DNA of 64,000 nt from Magnolia sinica (Eukaryota > Streptophyta > Magnoliopsida > Magnoliales > Magnoliaceae). The stretch covers positions 41,609,501 to 41,673,500 of the forward strand of contig NC_080591.1 of NCBI RefSeq assembly GCF_029962835.1, given 5' to 3'. The translations under genes were made by a program, and so were the position numbers. Each line of letters begins with the position of its first letter. Position 1 is the first letter of the stretch. Below, piece after piece: positions 22,250-35,685 of the stretch. The notes under the pieces are model-generated. The model did not search any database. It was given only the letters and a program-made list of their open reading frames with translations, and was not told the origin of the DNA.

Positions 22250-22297
<48 letters not shown>

Positions 22298-23498
22298 AAA
22301 GATATGGGCGTCTGAATTTTCTTTGTGCTGTTTTTGTTGTCTTTGTTTTTTCAAGGGTTGTTAAGGTGTGGGAAGAGTTGCAGGCTCAGATGGATAAACT
22401 ACCTTAGACCTGATCTCAAAAGAGGCAACTTTACAGACGAAGAAGACGAGCTTATCATCAAACTCCACAGCCTGCTTGGGAACAAGTAACCCCAATTCCC
22501 ATACCATTTGCATTAGGACTTGGAGACAGACTCCCCAATCCATCCGCGCTGTTTATTCAGTCCAAATCACGCTTTGTAGCCCCCCTAGTAAAAATCACAC
22601 TGACGGGCGATCCTGACCATCTAATCCATTTCTATGAAATGGATGGACAATATCATTCTTAGAAAATGTTAATCATTCACATGGTGTGTGTTTGAAAGAA
22701 TCAGTTTGTTTCGAGGATAAAATAAAAGGCCCCCCAACGCTTAGACAGAATCAACTGGTTGGTGTAATATTTGTACAGTGGTCTATGAAATATGTACTGG
22801 ACCTAATGGATTGTTCAGATTGATTGTATGAGCTGTTCACATGTCCAAACATAATCCATTGCGCTATAACTCGAGCTTTACAGTACATAAGAGCGTTGGA
22901 TTACTACTACTAGATAAGTAAAATTTTCAACTCTCGCCTTTTGATTATTGTTGTTGATGATGATGATTTTGATTATTGCAGATGGTCTCTCATAGCCGGA
23001 CGCCTGCCTGGGAGAACGGACAATGAGATCAAGAACTATTGGAACACACACATAAAACGGAAGCTCCTTAGCCGAGGGCTTGACCCTCAGACCCACCGTC
23101 CGATCGGCGAATCATACTCCGACATGTTAAATTCCACACCTCAAAGAAACTCAACATCACCTGAAATCGCCATCTCCTACACAAATGATAACAAAGGAAA
23201 TAGCCCCAATCCCATCGATTCTCAAGACGAGGCGAACAGCAGCAGCGTGAGTGAAGAAGTGCAACACTACCCAGAACTCAACCTCGAACTCTCAATCAGC
23301 CTTCCCTTCCAATCCAATCCACCTTCAGCCAATACGGCAGAGTCAAAGCAGCAAGCCTCATTCAATTCGGCCTTAACGGCCGCACGGACGCCACAGCCTT
23401 TCTTCACTACGGCCGTCTGCTTGTGTTGCCATTTAGGGTTTCAGAGCAGTCAAGCCTGTCGTTGCCAGACAATCCCAAACGCTCAAGCACTCAGATAA
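22116..23498 (+). CDS. R2R3-MYB transcription factor, subgroup 4 (MYB4/MYB308-like repressor); three exons
   Basis: Exons are 22116-22248 (133 nt), 22356-22485 (130 nt) and 22982-23498, giving 259 residues. Sizes and phases are the canonical R2R3-MYB pattern, with GT donors and AG acceptors. It opens [18 protein letters not shown]2 spans about residues 14-61 and R3 about 67-112, with the spaced Trp residues (the first R3 position is Ile, as usual). R3 carries the bHLH-contact pattern (E-L-x2-K-x3-L-x6-L-x3-R). After it come [14 protein letters not shown] (116-129), an EAR repression motif LNLEL (187-191) and a Cys cluster [16 protein letters not shown] (234-249) typical of subgroup 4. Such nuclear proteins repress phenylpropanoid, lignin or flavonoid genes; the target here is inferred. 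Nothing is missing. It is the only credible host gene in the window. Confidence 0.95.
22252..22297 (+). repeat. CT microsatellite at the start of MYB intron 1
   Basis: The intron-1 donor GTATCT runs directly into about 20 TC units. The intron is only 107 bp, so the tract fills nearly half of it. Confidence 0.95.
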
Positions 23499-25232
23499 TA
23501 CACACCTGTGCATTCTTAGTCCCTTGTAATAATACCTCCTTGATATATCTTAGTGAATTTTTGACAGAAGAATGTTGTTGTTCATGGTGGTTGTTTCCAC
23601 TGTACATTACGATAGGATTGTTTTGAATTTGTGATGTGAAAGTATTTACAAGTGGGTTCATGTTCAAAGATCTGATGGACCCCATCACAGATGGGAGATG
23701 CCCATGAAATCTCCTAGTTTTGAAGATCTTCACCTTTCATCATTGTCCTGCAATTGGACCGTTTTGACAAAGCACAGCAATGGAATGGAGAGGAGGAAGG
23801 GTTGGATGGGTGGTTTCTTCCATTCTGGAACCTTAAGTCTGGTCAAAGACATTGATTAATAGACCACTAGTCGACGTCCAGAGAATACGGCCATCAAGAC
23901 TATAATTTCCCATCAAGACCCTTAATTACCATTGAACTTCTTTTAGTTTTTGGTTAGAAAAACACCTCGAATCAAACGGTGACTCACCCGAGTCAGCTCA
24001 CTTACTAAAGAAAACCTCTGAATAAACCCCGGACCCGTGTCTAGCTAGTTTTACAAATAAGAAACTCATCACAGTCGAATCAGTTTTATTCTATTGCAAA
24101 CACCCAACATGTGACTTAACAACTTTACCAACTTAGAAGATTCTCACAAGCAATTTGATTTATGGTGTTTTATATTTTCTCCTAAACTCTTAAATTCTAG
24201 TATTCTACTATTCAGTTTATTTTTCACTTTTGAGTCTCTCTGTATATAGTTAGTGTTTAATGACGAGAAAATCTGGGAGGCAGTCAACATTATGATAACA
24301 ATTCTAGCAATTTTTAATGATTCACAGAAACAAGCTGTTGGTGTTGTTAGGCTTTATTTGGTAGATGCATAAAAATGATTACATCTCGTTGTAGTCATTA
24401 GTACTTATGTATTAGAGATCTTGTTAACTAAAATGACATGATTATGTATTAGAGGTCAAGATATCTTATACCTAAACACTATTAATGCCTATCTGAATCG
24501 ACAATTACCATAATAATATAATCGAAAAGTGTAATGATTACAAATTCTTTTACTCATCTCGTGAAAACATCAGTATTTGTTTGAGGATTGTTACGTTTGG
24601 TTTATCAGTGCTAAAATTGTGATTATGATTTGGGTCCTTTTCTTAGAGTCTTGATTGGCCAAGTTTTACTAAAATTTACAATGGCGCATCTCAACACGTG
24701 CGTTGTACCTAGTTCAACGCATTTATTTATCATGGCATCGTTTCGTTTTTTTATTAATGGATATTCTTTTCTTTTATGAAAGGGGAGTTTTTTTGGAATG
24801 AAAAAAACACAGACAAAAACCATAACCCTAGGGTTGTTTTCTCTAAAAGATGTCATCTTTCATGTTTTTCTTTCTTTGGCCATTTGAAGGATGAGTATGG
24901 TGTTGTGGGATTTCTTTAGGAAAAATCTGATTATTGGGCGTTATAACTTGGGGATAGCGCATTAGGAGCCTCTACACTGGCTAAAATCATTTGAGGGTCA
25001 CAAACTATCTCAAAGAAAGAGACGCCGTTTGTGCCTTGTCCCAACAGGAGATTGATTCTATAATCATCATCAAATAGGTGTGAAGTTCCATTTTTTTACG
25101 GTTTGATTATCTCTTGCATATGATTTCCTTAAGTTTCTAACAATTTAATTTGAGATATTAGCCCCTGTGGGAAATACTCCAACCGATAGCAAATCAATTC
25201 GTCCAAATACCTTTGATGTACAACATTATAAG
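23499..25232. other. 3' flank of the MYB gene and intergenic DNA
   Basis: AATAAT words soon after the stop (for example 23527) could serve polyadenylation. From about 24900 the sequence may be the worn leader of the copia fragment that follows, but I see no LTR or primer site. No other gene seen. Confidence 0.4.
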
Positions 25233-26190
25233 TGATGGAGGCAAAAAAATTTCTTCTACCTCATGACATTTTTATGGCTTACGTAATTAATAAGGAAAGG
25301 CCTATGAATCTAAATGAACCTAAGTTAACTATTGTCCACTAGAAGTATGATGAAGATGATTATCTCTGCAAGAATTGCATTCTCAGTGCTGTCTAATCAA
25401 CTTTATGTTGTATTTTACAATCTTTTAACTTCTAATATATGAAAAGCCCTGGAAAAGAAATACAAGGCAAAAGAAAGGGTGAAGAAATATGCGATTGTTA
25501 TTCCAAGTTGTAGGTATTTTAAATACCAAATAGTTGATAATAAATTCATAGTTCAACAGGCTAATACATTCAATCTGATAGCCCATGAAATAATCTCCGA
25601 GGGGATCAAACTAGATGAGTTATTCCAAGTTGTAGTTGTTATAGAAAAAATTACCTAGATCATGGAGAGATTTTAAAAACTCCATTTGACACAAAACTAA
25701 GGAACTATTTATGGAAAGTCTCATTATGTGTTTTTGCTTAGAATAAGAAGCTAGACTTTAGGATAAAAATGAAGAGTTAAAGAAGTTCCTAAAATTAATA
25801 TGGTGAATGAAAAGGTCCAATTTAAGGGAAAACCCACAAACATGAAATCGAACCAAACCAACCAGTTCAAAAGAAGTCTAAGTCCAAGTCTGATAACAAC
25901 AACAACAACAAGAAACCTAGAGGAAATCAGGACAAATCTACTGGTTGTTACATATATAGAAAACTAAGTCATTTTGGAAGAGTGTCATAATTGAAAAAGT
26001 AAGATAACACCTACAACTTAAGTAAATATGACCAAAGAACCTCAAATCATGGTGATGTTTACGAAGATTAACACTGTTCATGTGTGGAACCATGTGATGA
26101 ATGGTGGATTGACACAGGTGCTTGTTGGAGAACCAGTCATGAGGAAGCACCTTAATATGAATTGAAACAAACAATAGAAAATGAAAAATC
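25233..26190 (+). pseudogene. Ty1/copia gag fragment with knuckle and start of protease
   Basis: Frame-shifting translation gives ALEKKYKAKERVKKYAI (about 25450), AHEIISEGIKLDELFQV (about 25590) and a basic, Asn-rich linker. Then come a worn knuckle (GCYIYRKLSHFGRVS, about 25950) in which most Cys are lost, and WWIDTGACW (about 26105), a protease active-site block. Order and spacing are those of a copia gag. Stops and frame changes are frequent, and pol is missing. The 110 bases after it (GTGGAAAACTCTCGTGGG) look like a further LTR scrap. Confidence 0.65.
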
Positions 26191-26301
26191 GAAGCAACTG
26201 CAGACAGGGAACACATGATTTTTATGTGGAAAACTCTCGTGGGAAAAAACCATGGCACAAAGCGACGATCAATTTACTATTCAAAGAAGGTTACAAGGAT
26301 G

Positions 26302-27692
26302 GTGTAACACCCCGTAAAATTCACTATACCCAATCGTAGCATATACGCGGGTGCTACTGTCAGAGAACTGTACAAGTTTAATTAATTACCCTTAAGAAGA
26401 CATAAGATGTGCCTAACCACTTACTCTTAGGTCTAGCGTTGTGATCTAATCATCTAAGCCCTAGATCTAAATGGCATGTTGCTGACTAATCAAGATAACC
26501 ATAACCTAATGAAGACCTGACTAAACCTAAGATAACTAGGGATCACATCTTATTTAACTTGTGTACATAAACCAAATTGACCTATTTACTCTTTTAACAT
26601 GAGAATCAATGGTTTAGAATAATTAGGGTCGAATCACTATTTTCAATAATCTCGTAATGGTCAAACGATGAACTTGTCTAATCTAGACCCAACCCATCAT
26701 ACACAAAAAATCATGCTACTCGAACCATCCTAGAAATAATTAGATTGACTAAACAAGCTCTGGACTGCTCGTTAGTGGGCCAGTGAACTGGAAGCTATAG
26801 ACAGACGTCCATCTTGTTGGGCTTTGATATCCCTTGTGAAACAAACAGCTAAGACCATGCACCGAATCGTTCAACTTGGAGCCACAAGTGAGCATATAAG
26901 ATGTGTGAAGTTTCTAAAAAGCTACCAAAGTGGTGAGTTAATTACACTCATCCAAACTTACCCGATGTTGAGACATTCAGACTGTTAGTTCGCAATTAAA
27001 TTAAATGGACTATACTTAATTACCATTCTACAAACACCCCTATAGTCGTGAACCCGATCGACGATCAGCGACCATCGAACTAATCCTTTAAATATATATG
27101 TCTATCAGTGTATTTCAATTATGGGGCAATCACAGCCTTGCATAGATCACCACTTGGGTCAAACATTACATGGCAAAGATCGGCCTATGCACTCTATAGT
27201 GGGCACCGAAAGTTGAAATCAACCTACTATAGTATTAAAAAATCCTTATACTCATGTTTAGGGCCAACAGGCACCCATATGAGACCATAAATACTCCTTT
27301 TAAGGCAGCCCTTCTCCCATATGAAATTGCCCTAGAAGAGAGAGAAAGAAAGATAAAAAGAAAGAGAGAGGTAGAGAGAGATGATATTGGGTTCCTTATT
27401 TTGGGAAGGATATATTTTTACAACACCACCCTAGGAGCTACCTATTCCTCCACCAAATCCATATCTACTTGGAATTAGAGGTAAGACATACACCTTGTCT
27501 TTCAATTGATCAAACGAGTGATATATTCACTATTCTTATTCGGATTTCCTTGAATTTGGATTAGAGAATTGGAGTTTTCTCCAAAATCCCTAACCCCAAG
27601 TGTGAGTAAATCAAGTAATCTCCTTCTAAGGTGAGGACCATTTCTTTGTAAGTTTCTTTTCATTAGTCCTTGATAATCTCAGTAAGTGAGTT
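26302..27692 (+). repeat. Partial long LTR (chromovirus style), cut by E3
   Basis: It starts TGTAACACCCCGTAAAATT, the same head style as E1 and E6 LTRs. It holds a GA-rich leader and a CCCTAACCCC stretch near 27580-27600, which parallels the E1-family LTR. It ends abruptly where E3's LTR begins. No primer site or coding region. Confidence 0.55.
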
Positions 27693-29285
27693 TGTTAAGT
27701 GTGAAATATTATATATTTCTCCTAGTTATACTTTGGTTTTATGAACATGATAATACTTAATCGATCTATTTATTCATGTTTTGTCTTGCGAGGTGATTTT
27801 GAAAGCTTAAGTTGAAAAGGATGATAAAAGCATGAATTTGATGCTCAAAGATTACCAAAGTGAGGAGTGGATATTTGGAGGTCAATATTGAAGATTTCAA
27901 GAGTCCAAGATCTAAGAAAATCAAGTGAAGAAGGAAGAAATTCGAGATTGTAAAGTGCAGAAATCTAGAACTGCTGAACTTGACAATTCGATGCCATCGA
28001 ATGCAGGTAAGTGTTTGGTGACATCGAAGTAAGTGTTCGATGACATCGATGAAGCTCGATCCCATCGAAAAATTTAGAAAAATCAAGAATGGTTATTGGA
28101 CATATGAGTGTAATTCTTAATGTCATTGAGGGAAGCTTCGATCCTATCAGGGACCAATTCGATGCCATCGATGCCAGTTCGATGACATCAGACAAATTGG
28201 AGAAAAATTGATTTACTCGCTAAACAGTTTTGAACATTTTTGATCCTATCGAGAACATGTTCAATGACATCGAAGCCAGTTTGATGCCATCAAAGGTCGA
28301 GCGGTCTCATCGAAGGACTTACGCAGACAATTGCTAATAATTTCCAAAATCGAATCGAATTCTTTGAACGGACTTCGATCCCATCAAAGCTCCCATCAAA
28401 GCAGCATAAACTATGTAAATTTGAGGTAGTTTCAAAGGCAGTCTAAGCAAAGCCCATATAAAGGGATCCTTTGAGTTCTTCTAAGCATGAATTAGGGTAG
28501 GAGGAGTAAAGCAAGGTGTTGAAGAATTTTAAGGAATCTTCCATCTTCTTCAATCCATCCATTCGAGTTAGTTTTTCATGTTTTTCTTTAAGAGTTTTAG
28601 TTTAATCATGTATATGGTTAACTAATCTCTTAGCTAGAGCTAAGAGGTAAAGCTTGTAGTTTATTTTAATATCTTTCTTACTTTGATTCAAGTTTATGAT
28701 CTTTATGTGGGATATTTCATAGTTTATGTTTTAATAAAGAGGTATATATTTTCAAATTTACTTTGATCTATCGTCGACTACAGGCATGGTGGATGCTTAG
28801 GTACTTCCTGAATGCTTTCTTCTCTAATTTGTGATTGTTTGATTTGTAAGATTCCTTGATCTACCATTAAATAAGGGCATGGTAGATGCGTTGATCTCTT
28901 TACAATCAATACAATAAGATGGTTATACGAAAACCAATACTATGAATGTTCAGACTCTGTTTTGAATCTGCTTAGGATGTTTTAATCACTCTATCATCCG
29001 ATTAGATAGATTAAGACTTCAATTCTAGTTGAAGTATTGATTGAATCAAGTAAGATTGTATTAAGAAAACTATAAGTGGATCCTTGGTGCTCTAGTTTCC
29101 ATTACATTGATAGTTTCACTGCATTATAACATTCTTTTAAAATTTCATATTTAGCTTAGTCTCTAATTCTAAATTCTAAAGTAGTTCAGAAAATCACAAC
29201 CCATTCAGTCCTTGTAGGTTCAACCTTAGTCTTAGCGAGATTATTACTACTTCACAACCCTGCATTTGGGGTACAAGAAAACACA
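27693..29285 (+). repeat. E3 5' LTR, 1593 bp
   Basis: It begins TGTTAAGTGTGAAATATT and ends GAAAACACA directly before the primer site. It contains the palindrome array, a TATA-like CATATAAAG at 28455, and CTTAGCTAGAG. Clearly homologous to 17888 and 36235. Confidence 0.9.
27975..28405. repeat. TTCGATGNCATCGAA palindrome array, copy 2
   Basis: At least twelve degenerate copies, including TCGATGCCATCGAA (near 27988), TCGATGACATCGA (28028) and GATGCCATCGATGCC (about 28161). It ends about 50 bp before the TATA-like word. Confidence 0.9.
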
Positions 29286-29289
29286 TTTT

Positions 29290-29308
29290 TGATGCCATTG
29301 CCATGGAC
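29290..29308 (+). other. E3 primer binding site
   Basis: TGATGCCATTGCCATGGAC is a worn form of the tRNA-Asp-type site that I associate with Athila elements. E4 carries a better-kept TGGCGTCATTG. Confidence 0.7.
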
Positions 29309-29568
29309 TGTACTGTATTTTCTGAATTATTTTAGTTTTAGAATTAGTTTAGGATTAAGACTGACTTTTTGTTTCTTTTTAGATTAGTTTTGAATTTCCT
29401 AGATTATAGTTGTTCTATTGTTAGTATCAATCTTATTTTCGTAGCAGCCAACTTAGCGATTCTTCTTCGGTAATATCCTTCTCGCTTTTCTCTTTCTTAG
29501 ATTTTCTAGATTCTGAATTTTTAATTTTATGAGTAGTTGTTTAGAACTAGAGGGATTTAGAGTGTTTC

Positions 29569-31000
29569 ATGCCCAAGTGGGTATGTGACAATACTCTATA
29601 TCTTTTGAGTGAAGGAGGATTAGTCGAAGGGTTGCCTATCCATCATCAAATTAAACATCACTTAAGATCCTCTGAGTTAGTAGAATTAATGTCTGCAAAT
29701 CAACCTCAGCATACGGCTGAAGAACTTCAAGTTGAGAATCAGGTATATCATGCTCCCCTGCATAAAACCTTACATGATTACTTATAACCTACGAAGGCGA
29801 GAACACCTTCATGCTCATGGTGTTTCCACTCAATACAGGAAACGTGAATTTCAAGTCGGGAGTGATACAACTCCCTCCTTAAATTTATGAATTAAACTCT
29901 GAAAGTCCATACTTACACTTAAAAGAATTTGATGAGAACGTCGCTACCCTAAACTTTAACAATGCTTCCGAAGACACTTTAAGATTGAAATTGTTTCCCT
30001 TCTCACTGAAAGAGAAAGCTAAGTCGTGGGTCCACTCCTTAAGGCCGCGATCCATCGGTACATGGGCTGAGATAACCTGGGAGTTCCTTAAAAAGTTCTT
30101 CCCGGTTCATAAGACAAACACCTTAAGGACGGCAATCATGAATTTCGCCTAGAAGAATGAAGAGACTTTCTTTTAATGCTAGGAGAGATTTAAGGATCTC
30201 TTGAATTTATTTCCACATCATAGCTATCAAACATGGCATGTAATAAGCTTTTTCTATGACGGATTGACTTCGCCTATCCGTTAATTTGTAAAGATGATGT
30301 GTAATGGTGAATTCATGAACAAGGAGGCTAATGATGCGTGGGATTACTTTGATTGATTTGCCAAAATCGCATAATCATGGGACACATACTCAAGGCCCAC
30401 CACTTTTAAGCCAAATCAATTAAGGGAGAATGAAGGAATGTATGTCTTAAGAGAAGATGATGACATGAGTGCTAGGGTGGCCAATCTTATAAGGAAAGTC
30501 GAGGCCATGGAACTCAAGAATGTAGAAACGGTCAAACTCAACGAGGCTATGGAAGTTGCTTATGGTATTTATACTAACAACGTGCACTTAACATAGGATT
30601 GTCCCACAATTCCTGCATTTCAAGAGTTGTTGCATGAGCAATCAAACGCCATAAAGAATTACCAATGACCATTTAAAGGAACCATCTCAAATACATATAA
30701 TCCTAGCTAGAGGAACCATCTAAACTTCAGCTGGAGGAATGGACAAACGACTACCCCTCAAGAGGCCCTTACTCAACTTCTCAATCAAAGGAGGCCTCAA
30801 GAGAACATGGTTCATAAATTCATGCAAAATCAAGACAAATTTAACCAGAATACGTTACAAGCATCCAAGATATCAAAACAACTTTGGGAGTATTTGCATC
30901 GTCTATTCAAAGAATAGAGTCACAACTTGTTGTTAGAGAAAAGGGACCTTACAACCCAACCTCTCCCTAACCCAAAACAATAATGTGAAATAAGTAACCC
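29569..31000 (+). pseudogene. E3 gag, broken
   Basis: It opens MPKWVCDNTLYLLSEGGL and is about 80 percent like E4 gag by eye. The capsid body is recognisable across frame changes at about 29850-30360. Stops at 30150-30152, 30174-30176 and 30180-30182 face Gln, Gln and Trp codons in E4. The LREDDDMSARVANLIRKVE tail (30445-30510) continues past the point where E4 is cut. No intact knuckle seen. Confidence 0.8.
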
Positions 31001-31231
31001 TAGCTCTTTGAACCATATAGAGCAAGCTAAATCTATCACTACCCTCAAGTGGAAAGACAATCGATAAGACGATCCCGATGAGGGCTGATAAGCCTAAGGA
31101 CTCTGAAGAAGCTGGGAGGGATGATTGACCTAGCAATGTTCCATAAGAAAAAGAACTGCAAAGGCAATACAAGTCAGTTGTGTCATTCCCCCAATGATTG
31201 ATTAAATCAAAACCTTTGTTTAACACTTATG

Positions 31232-31233
<2 letters not shown>

Positions 31234-31285
<52 letters not shown>
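31234..31285. repeat. AC microsatellite, 52 bp
   Basis: Uninterrupted (AC)26 within E3's internal region. Confidence 0.98.
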
Positions 31286-31287
<2 letters not shown>

Positions 31288-31379
31288 TTGGATGCCATCA
31301 AACAAATACCTTCACATGCAAGTTCTTGAAAGACCTTCGTACGACCAAAAGATGACAAAATATAAAAAAGAAAAATTTT

Positions 31380-32577
31380 CTAACTAGGAAAGTGAGTGCC
31401 ATCCTAAAGCAAGATATGCCACAAAAGTATAAGGGATTCGGGTAGCCCAACTATTTCTTGTGTAATCGGTGACCACTGGATTAAGCACACACTTCTTAAC
31501 TTAGGAGGGAGCATAAACTTAATTCTTTATTCGGTTTATGAGCAACTTGGTCTAGGTGAATTAAAACACACCTAGACTACACTATAACTTGCTGATCGTT
31601 CGGTCCGTATATTGAGAAGAATGATCAAGGACATGCCAGTCTAAGTTGATAAATTCTACTATCCAGTAGATTTTATCGTCTTGGATACACAACCAATCAT
31701 GGACACAAGCACTCAGATTTGAGTCATCTTATGCCGCCCATTCCCATCTACATCAAATGTAATCATAAATTGTAGGAACGGAATCATGAAATTGATTTTT
31801 AGGAACATGACATTAGAGTTGAATATTTTTAACATATGTAAACAACTTGAGGAAGTTGAGGATGCCCACGAAGATAACCTGATTGACTAATTCATGGAAG
31901 AAAGAGCCCTCTTACCTCTTTACTCTGATGCTTTAAAGACATGCTTGGCCCACTCTCCTGATTTGGAAGATGAAATGATTAGAGAGATGGACGCCTTGCT
32001 TGATGTAACACTGGTCCTTGAAATTGACCAGTGGAGGCCACAATTTGAAAATTTGCCCCTTAATAAGACAAAGCCTCTGCCGTCAAGTATCAAGGCATCG
32101 AAGCTTGACCTAAAACTGTTGCCAACTGATCTTAAATATGCTTACTTAGGTCAAGATAAGACATACTTGGTGGTGATTTCTTCCCACCTAGATAAGGAAC
32201 AAGAGAGTATACTCATTGCCACTCTGAAAGAACACAAATGATCCTTTGGATGGACCATCGCGGACCTTAAGGGAATTGATCCTTTAATTTTCACTCACCA
32301 CGTTCACCTTAAGGATAATGCAAAAACATATAAGCAACCAAAGTGAAGAATAAATCCAAATATGAAGGAAGTAGTTAAAGCCAAGGTGCTTAAGCTATTG
32401 GATGTGAGTATCATATACCCAATATCCGATAGCCAATGGGTGAGTCCAACACAGTTGGTTCCCAAGAAGTCTGGGATCACCATCGTAGACAATGCAGAAA
32501 ATGAAATCATACCAACTAGTGTTACTACTGGTTGGAGAATGTGTATTGACTATCGAAAATTAAACACCATCATTAGG
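31380..32577 (+). pseudogene. E3 protease region and N-terminal reverse transcriptase
   Basis: The protease stretch (31380-31800) is too broken to show an active site. A readable block at 31894-32239 leads into RT. VSIIYPISDSQWVSPTQLV and WRMCIDYRKLN (32400-32565) are the Athila/Tat fingers. The frame is cut by the solo LTR's target duplication TTAGG at 32573-32577. Confidence 0.8.
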
Positions 32578-35500
32578 TGTAATGACCCAGAAAATTTTGT
32601 ACCTGAACCCGAGTACTACCTCCTTTCTCTTTAGAAGTTGATTGTGGGGTAATTAGCGCTAAACTTGATTGCTTGTGAAATTTGTATCAATTACTTTAAA
32701 TTTGATTTGCATGACTCAAAACCTGTAGAATCGTTAGCGCTATGGTACTCTAAAATCTGGGATTCATCGCTAAATCCAACTGCTCTTGGGAATTTTTGGA
32801 AGTTCTGGATCGGACCTAAACCGCGCGTCGAAAGTCCGATAGCGATGATCTTAGGTTATTATGGTCACCATGTTGGACTTGACTATCACCTCAAAAATTA
32901 AGTCCAGATGATGTCCTGAGTCGATTTAATTGAGTCCGGAGTGAAGAGTATGAGAACGGTGAGAAATTAAAAGGTGATTTTATGAAATCTAAGTCATGTC
33001 GCTTGCGCGATGATTTTAAGTAATCTAACCATTGGGTTCTGACCCAATTTTACCCTCGGATCAGGGAAGGTGGCCCAGGCATGTCATTATGCTTGTGGAC
33101 CTGATAGAGTTTCGGTGACCGTTGAATTGAGTGTGGTCCGCCACGGCTGATCTGTAGATCCGAACGGTACGAAAACTCAGTCTGACCTAGATCCATGGTC
33201 AGTGAGCTTAAGTCCGACCACACGTGGAAAAAGGCCCACCGAAAGTGCTCCGTTGGATCGAGAGAGGCCTGTTTTGGTTATAACCTAAGTATACCTTGGC
33301 CCTGGGGCTATTTTCATCAATGTTAGGTCTATATATAGACCTTAAAATCCTAGCTCTCTTTTCCATACGAATTTCCTAACCCTAGCTAAGAAAGAGAGAG
33401 GAAAAGAGAGAGAAAGTGAGAGAGAAGTTGGTGAATCATCTTCAGATTCTTTCCTATTGCTCTACATCCTTAAACCATCACTTTTGAATCGTTATTCTGG
33501 CGATTCTAAGTTCATCCTTAGGTAAGTTAACCTAACCCTAATCTGTTTTAGAGCTTAGATGAGTCTATGTGTTGTTGTAGCTCATTGTTATTGTTACCTT
33601 AGGTTATCTTGTCGCCGTTGACGAAGACATATTGTCTGAATCAGTTCAGTGCTCTATTTCTGGTTTTAGGTGCGGACTTTAATTGTATAGGTTATGGTTT
33701 TCAAGGCTTTTAATGCCAGCTAATGGTTTATTCTTGTTATGGATGAGATTCACATGCTAAATGCTATGTTTATTTTGCATTCCTGATAAGCATGTGTTAT
33801 ATTGAGATTTGTGCATTCTATGTATATGTAGAAAGTACCGTATACGTATAAAATATGAATATGTGTTTGTCATGATTATTTGTCGTGTATTCGTGCTAGA
33901 TGTATGTGTGTCAACTCCTTGGCAAAAGGAATTGTCCAAATGCGTGTATTTCAACATACGTCATGTATGTTGGACTATGTATTCTAAGTGTTTGTAGAAA
34001 TGTCTGAATGATCTAAAGTGTAATGTATTAACTTAATTGCGGGCATTGAGAAGTGATTCTCAACTCTCTTCTTGGTGTGTATGATTTCCTACATGCAAGT
34101 TACATTCTTTGTTGTTTAACTTCAGGTATTACTTATGTTCAAATCCATGTTATGTTGATATTCTTCAATTGCTTACATACCACATGACTTGAGTTGTTGT
34201 TCCATTACTATTCTAACTTGTTTATATGAATATCTGTTGTAATGGAATATGTTTGGGACTATGAATAGTCCAGGAAATCGGTAATCGGCCTTGAGTTCGT
34301 TGCTGAGGTTGCTTTCGCCACGTAAGATGTGATTTGACAAACCCGAGTCGTATTAGAGTTGTCGGCAGTGGTTTGGCCACACGGAGTGTTTGCGCACTCT
34401 ATGTCGTTCAACCTAACGTGTGCTCGTGCTAGTCGAGTTCATCAAGTAACCCGATTGTTCGGTGTATGTTAACCATGTATGGACGCTATTGTTTGAATCT
34501 AGGGTACCAAACTTACCGATGAAATCCTATTAACCATGGTACCTTGATCCGCTAAGACTCATGAGCCGGACATGGTGGTATGGGACACCATGGTCGAGCT
34601 GTTGCCTACGCTGAGGTGACGAGCCTTCCCGTAGTGACCAATGAGCAACCAAACTCGTGAGCCGATTATGGTGGTATGGGACACTATATTCGTGCTGTCG
34701 GCCTACATTGATTGGTGACGAGCCCTTTGTAGTGACCTCGAGCATGCCTGGATACCGCATTGAGGTGACGAGCCTTATTGTAGTAACGAAGGTATGATAA
34801 GAATGCATTGATTGGTGACGAGCCCTTTGCAATGACCTAAAACCATATGATCGTATGAGATGATCTAGGACTGACGACCCTAGAATGGATCATTGTTTGG
34901 ACGTTGATATGAGGAAGGTACCTTAGCTTCCCAATCATGCTGTATGAAAATGAGTAATAACAACTTGGAAATCATATTTATGCACCGCATTTGCATGTGC
35001 CTGGAAGAGGTGGAGCACTTTGAGGTGATGTCATGCGTAATGTAAGATGAAGACGCTGAGGGTGTATGCGCAAGGGCACGCATCATTTTACATACATTCT
35101 TACACTAACAAGAGTACTTAGGACATGTTTGATTGTTCTGCTTTATCATTTTTCTTGATTAAATTGATAACATGTTAACCTTTGCTTTATTGTTCCACTT
35201 AGTTGATCACTCACTCCTACGTTCTGGGACGGTGTTTAAACACCCACCAGACTCTGTCTTAGATGTAGATATTGATGCGACCTCTAAGGCAGAGCCGGAG
35301 TTCGAGGATGATGAGGCTGCATTTTCTTTCATGCAGTTTTCAGGCAGGTTCTAGTGAGCCATGTCCTGATGCGTGGGATTCTGGAATTTCTTTTTGGGAA
35401 TAGATGATGTCATTTAATGCTTGTAATTTTGATAGTAACACTTGTAAGTATGACCTGGTATGTATATGTATTTCAGGGATTTGCACATGTACACATATAT

Positions 35501-35685
35501 TTCTTTAAGTCTTCCGCTTGCGTTCTTCACTTATCCCTGAATTATGTTGCAGTTTGGCTTAATCTATTCCTTGTTTTATGTACTCTTACAGACAACATAC
35601 ATCCATCATTAAATATGTTGCATAAGTAATGTTTTGAAACTCGGGAGCTGAGTTATGCTCGACCCCCAAATTTCAGGGCGTTACA
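32578..35685 (+). mobile_element. Solo LTR of the E1 family, 3108 bp
   Basis: It starts TGTAATGACCC and ends GGGCGTTACA, with TTAGG (32573-32577) and CTAGG (35686-35690) as a near-perfect target duplication. It has no primer site or coding region. The length agrees with E1's LTR (3115 bp without E2), to which it is homologous throughout in opposite orientation. A TATA-like CTATATATAGACC near 33331 precedes a leader with AACCCTAGC and a splice-donor-like AGGTAAGT (33520). Repeats of GTGACGAGCC lie at 34615-34830. Confidence 0.9.

Noticed and set aside
22116-22407. 82- and 90-codon frames at the MYB start
   Set aside because: They read through intron 1 and its CT repeat. The spliced model gives the full MYB domain.
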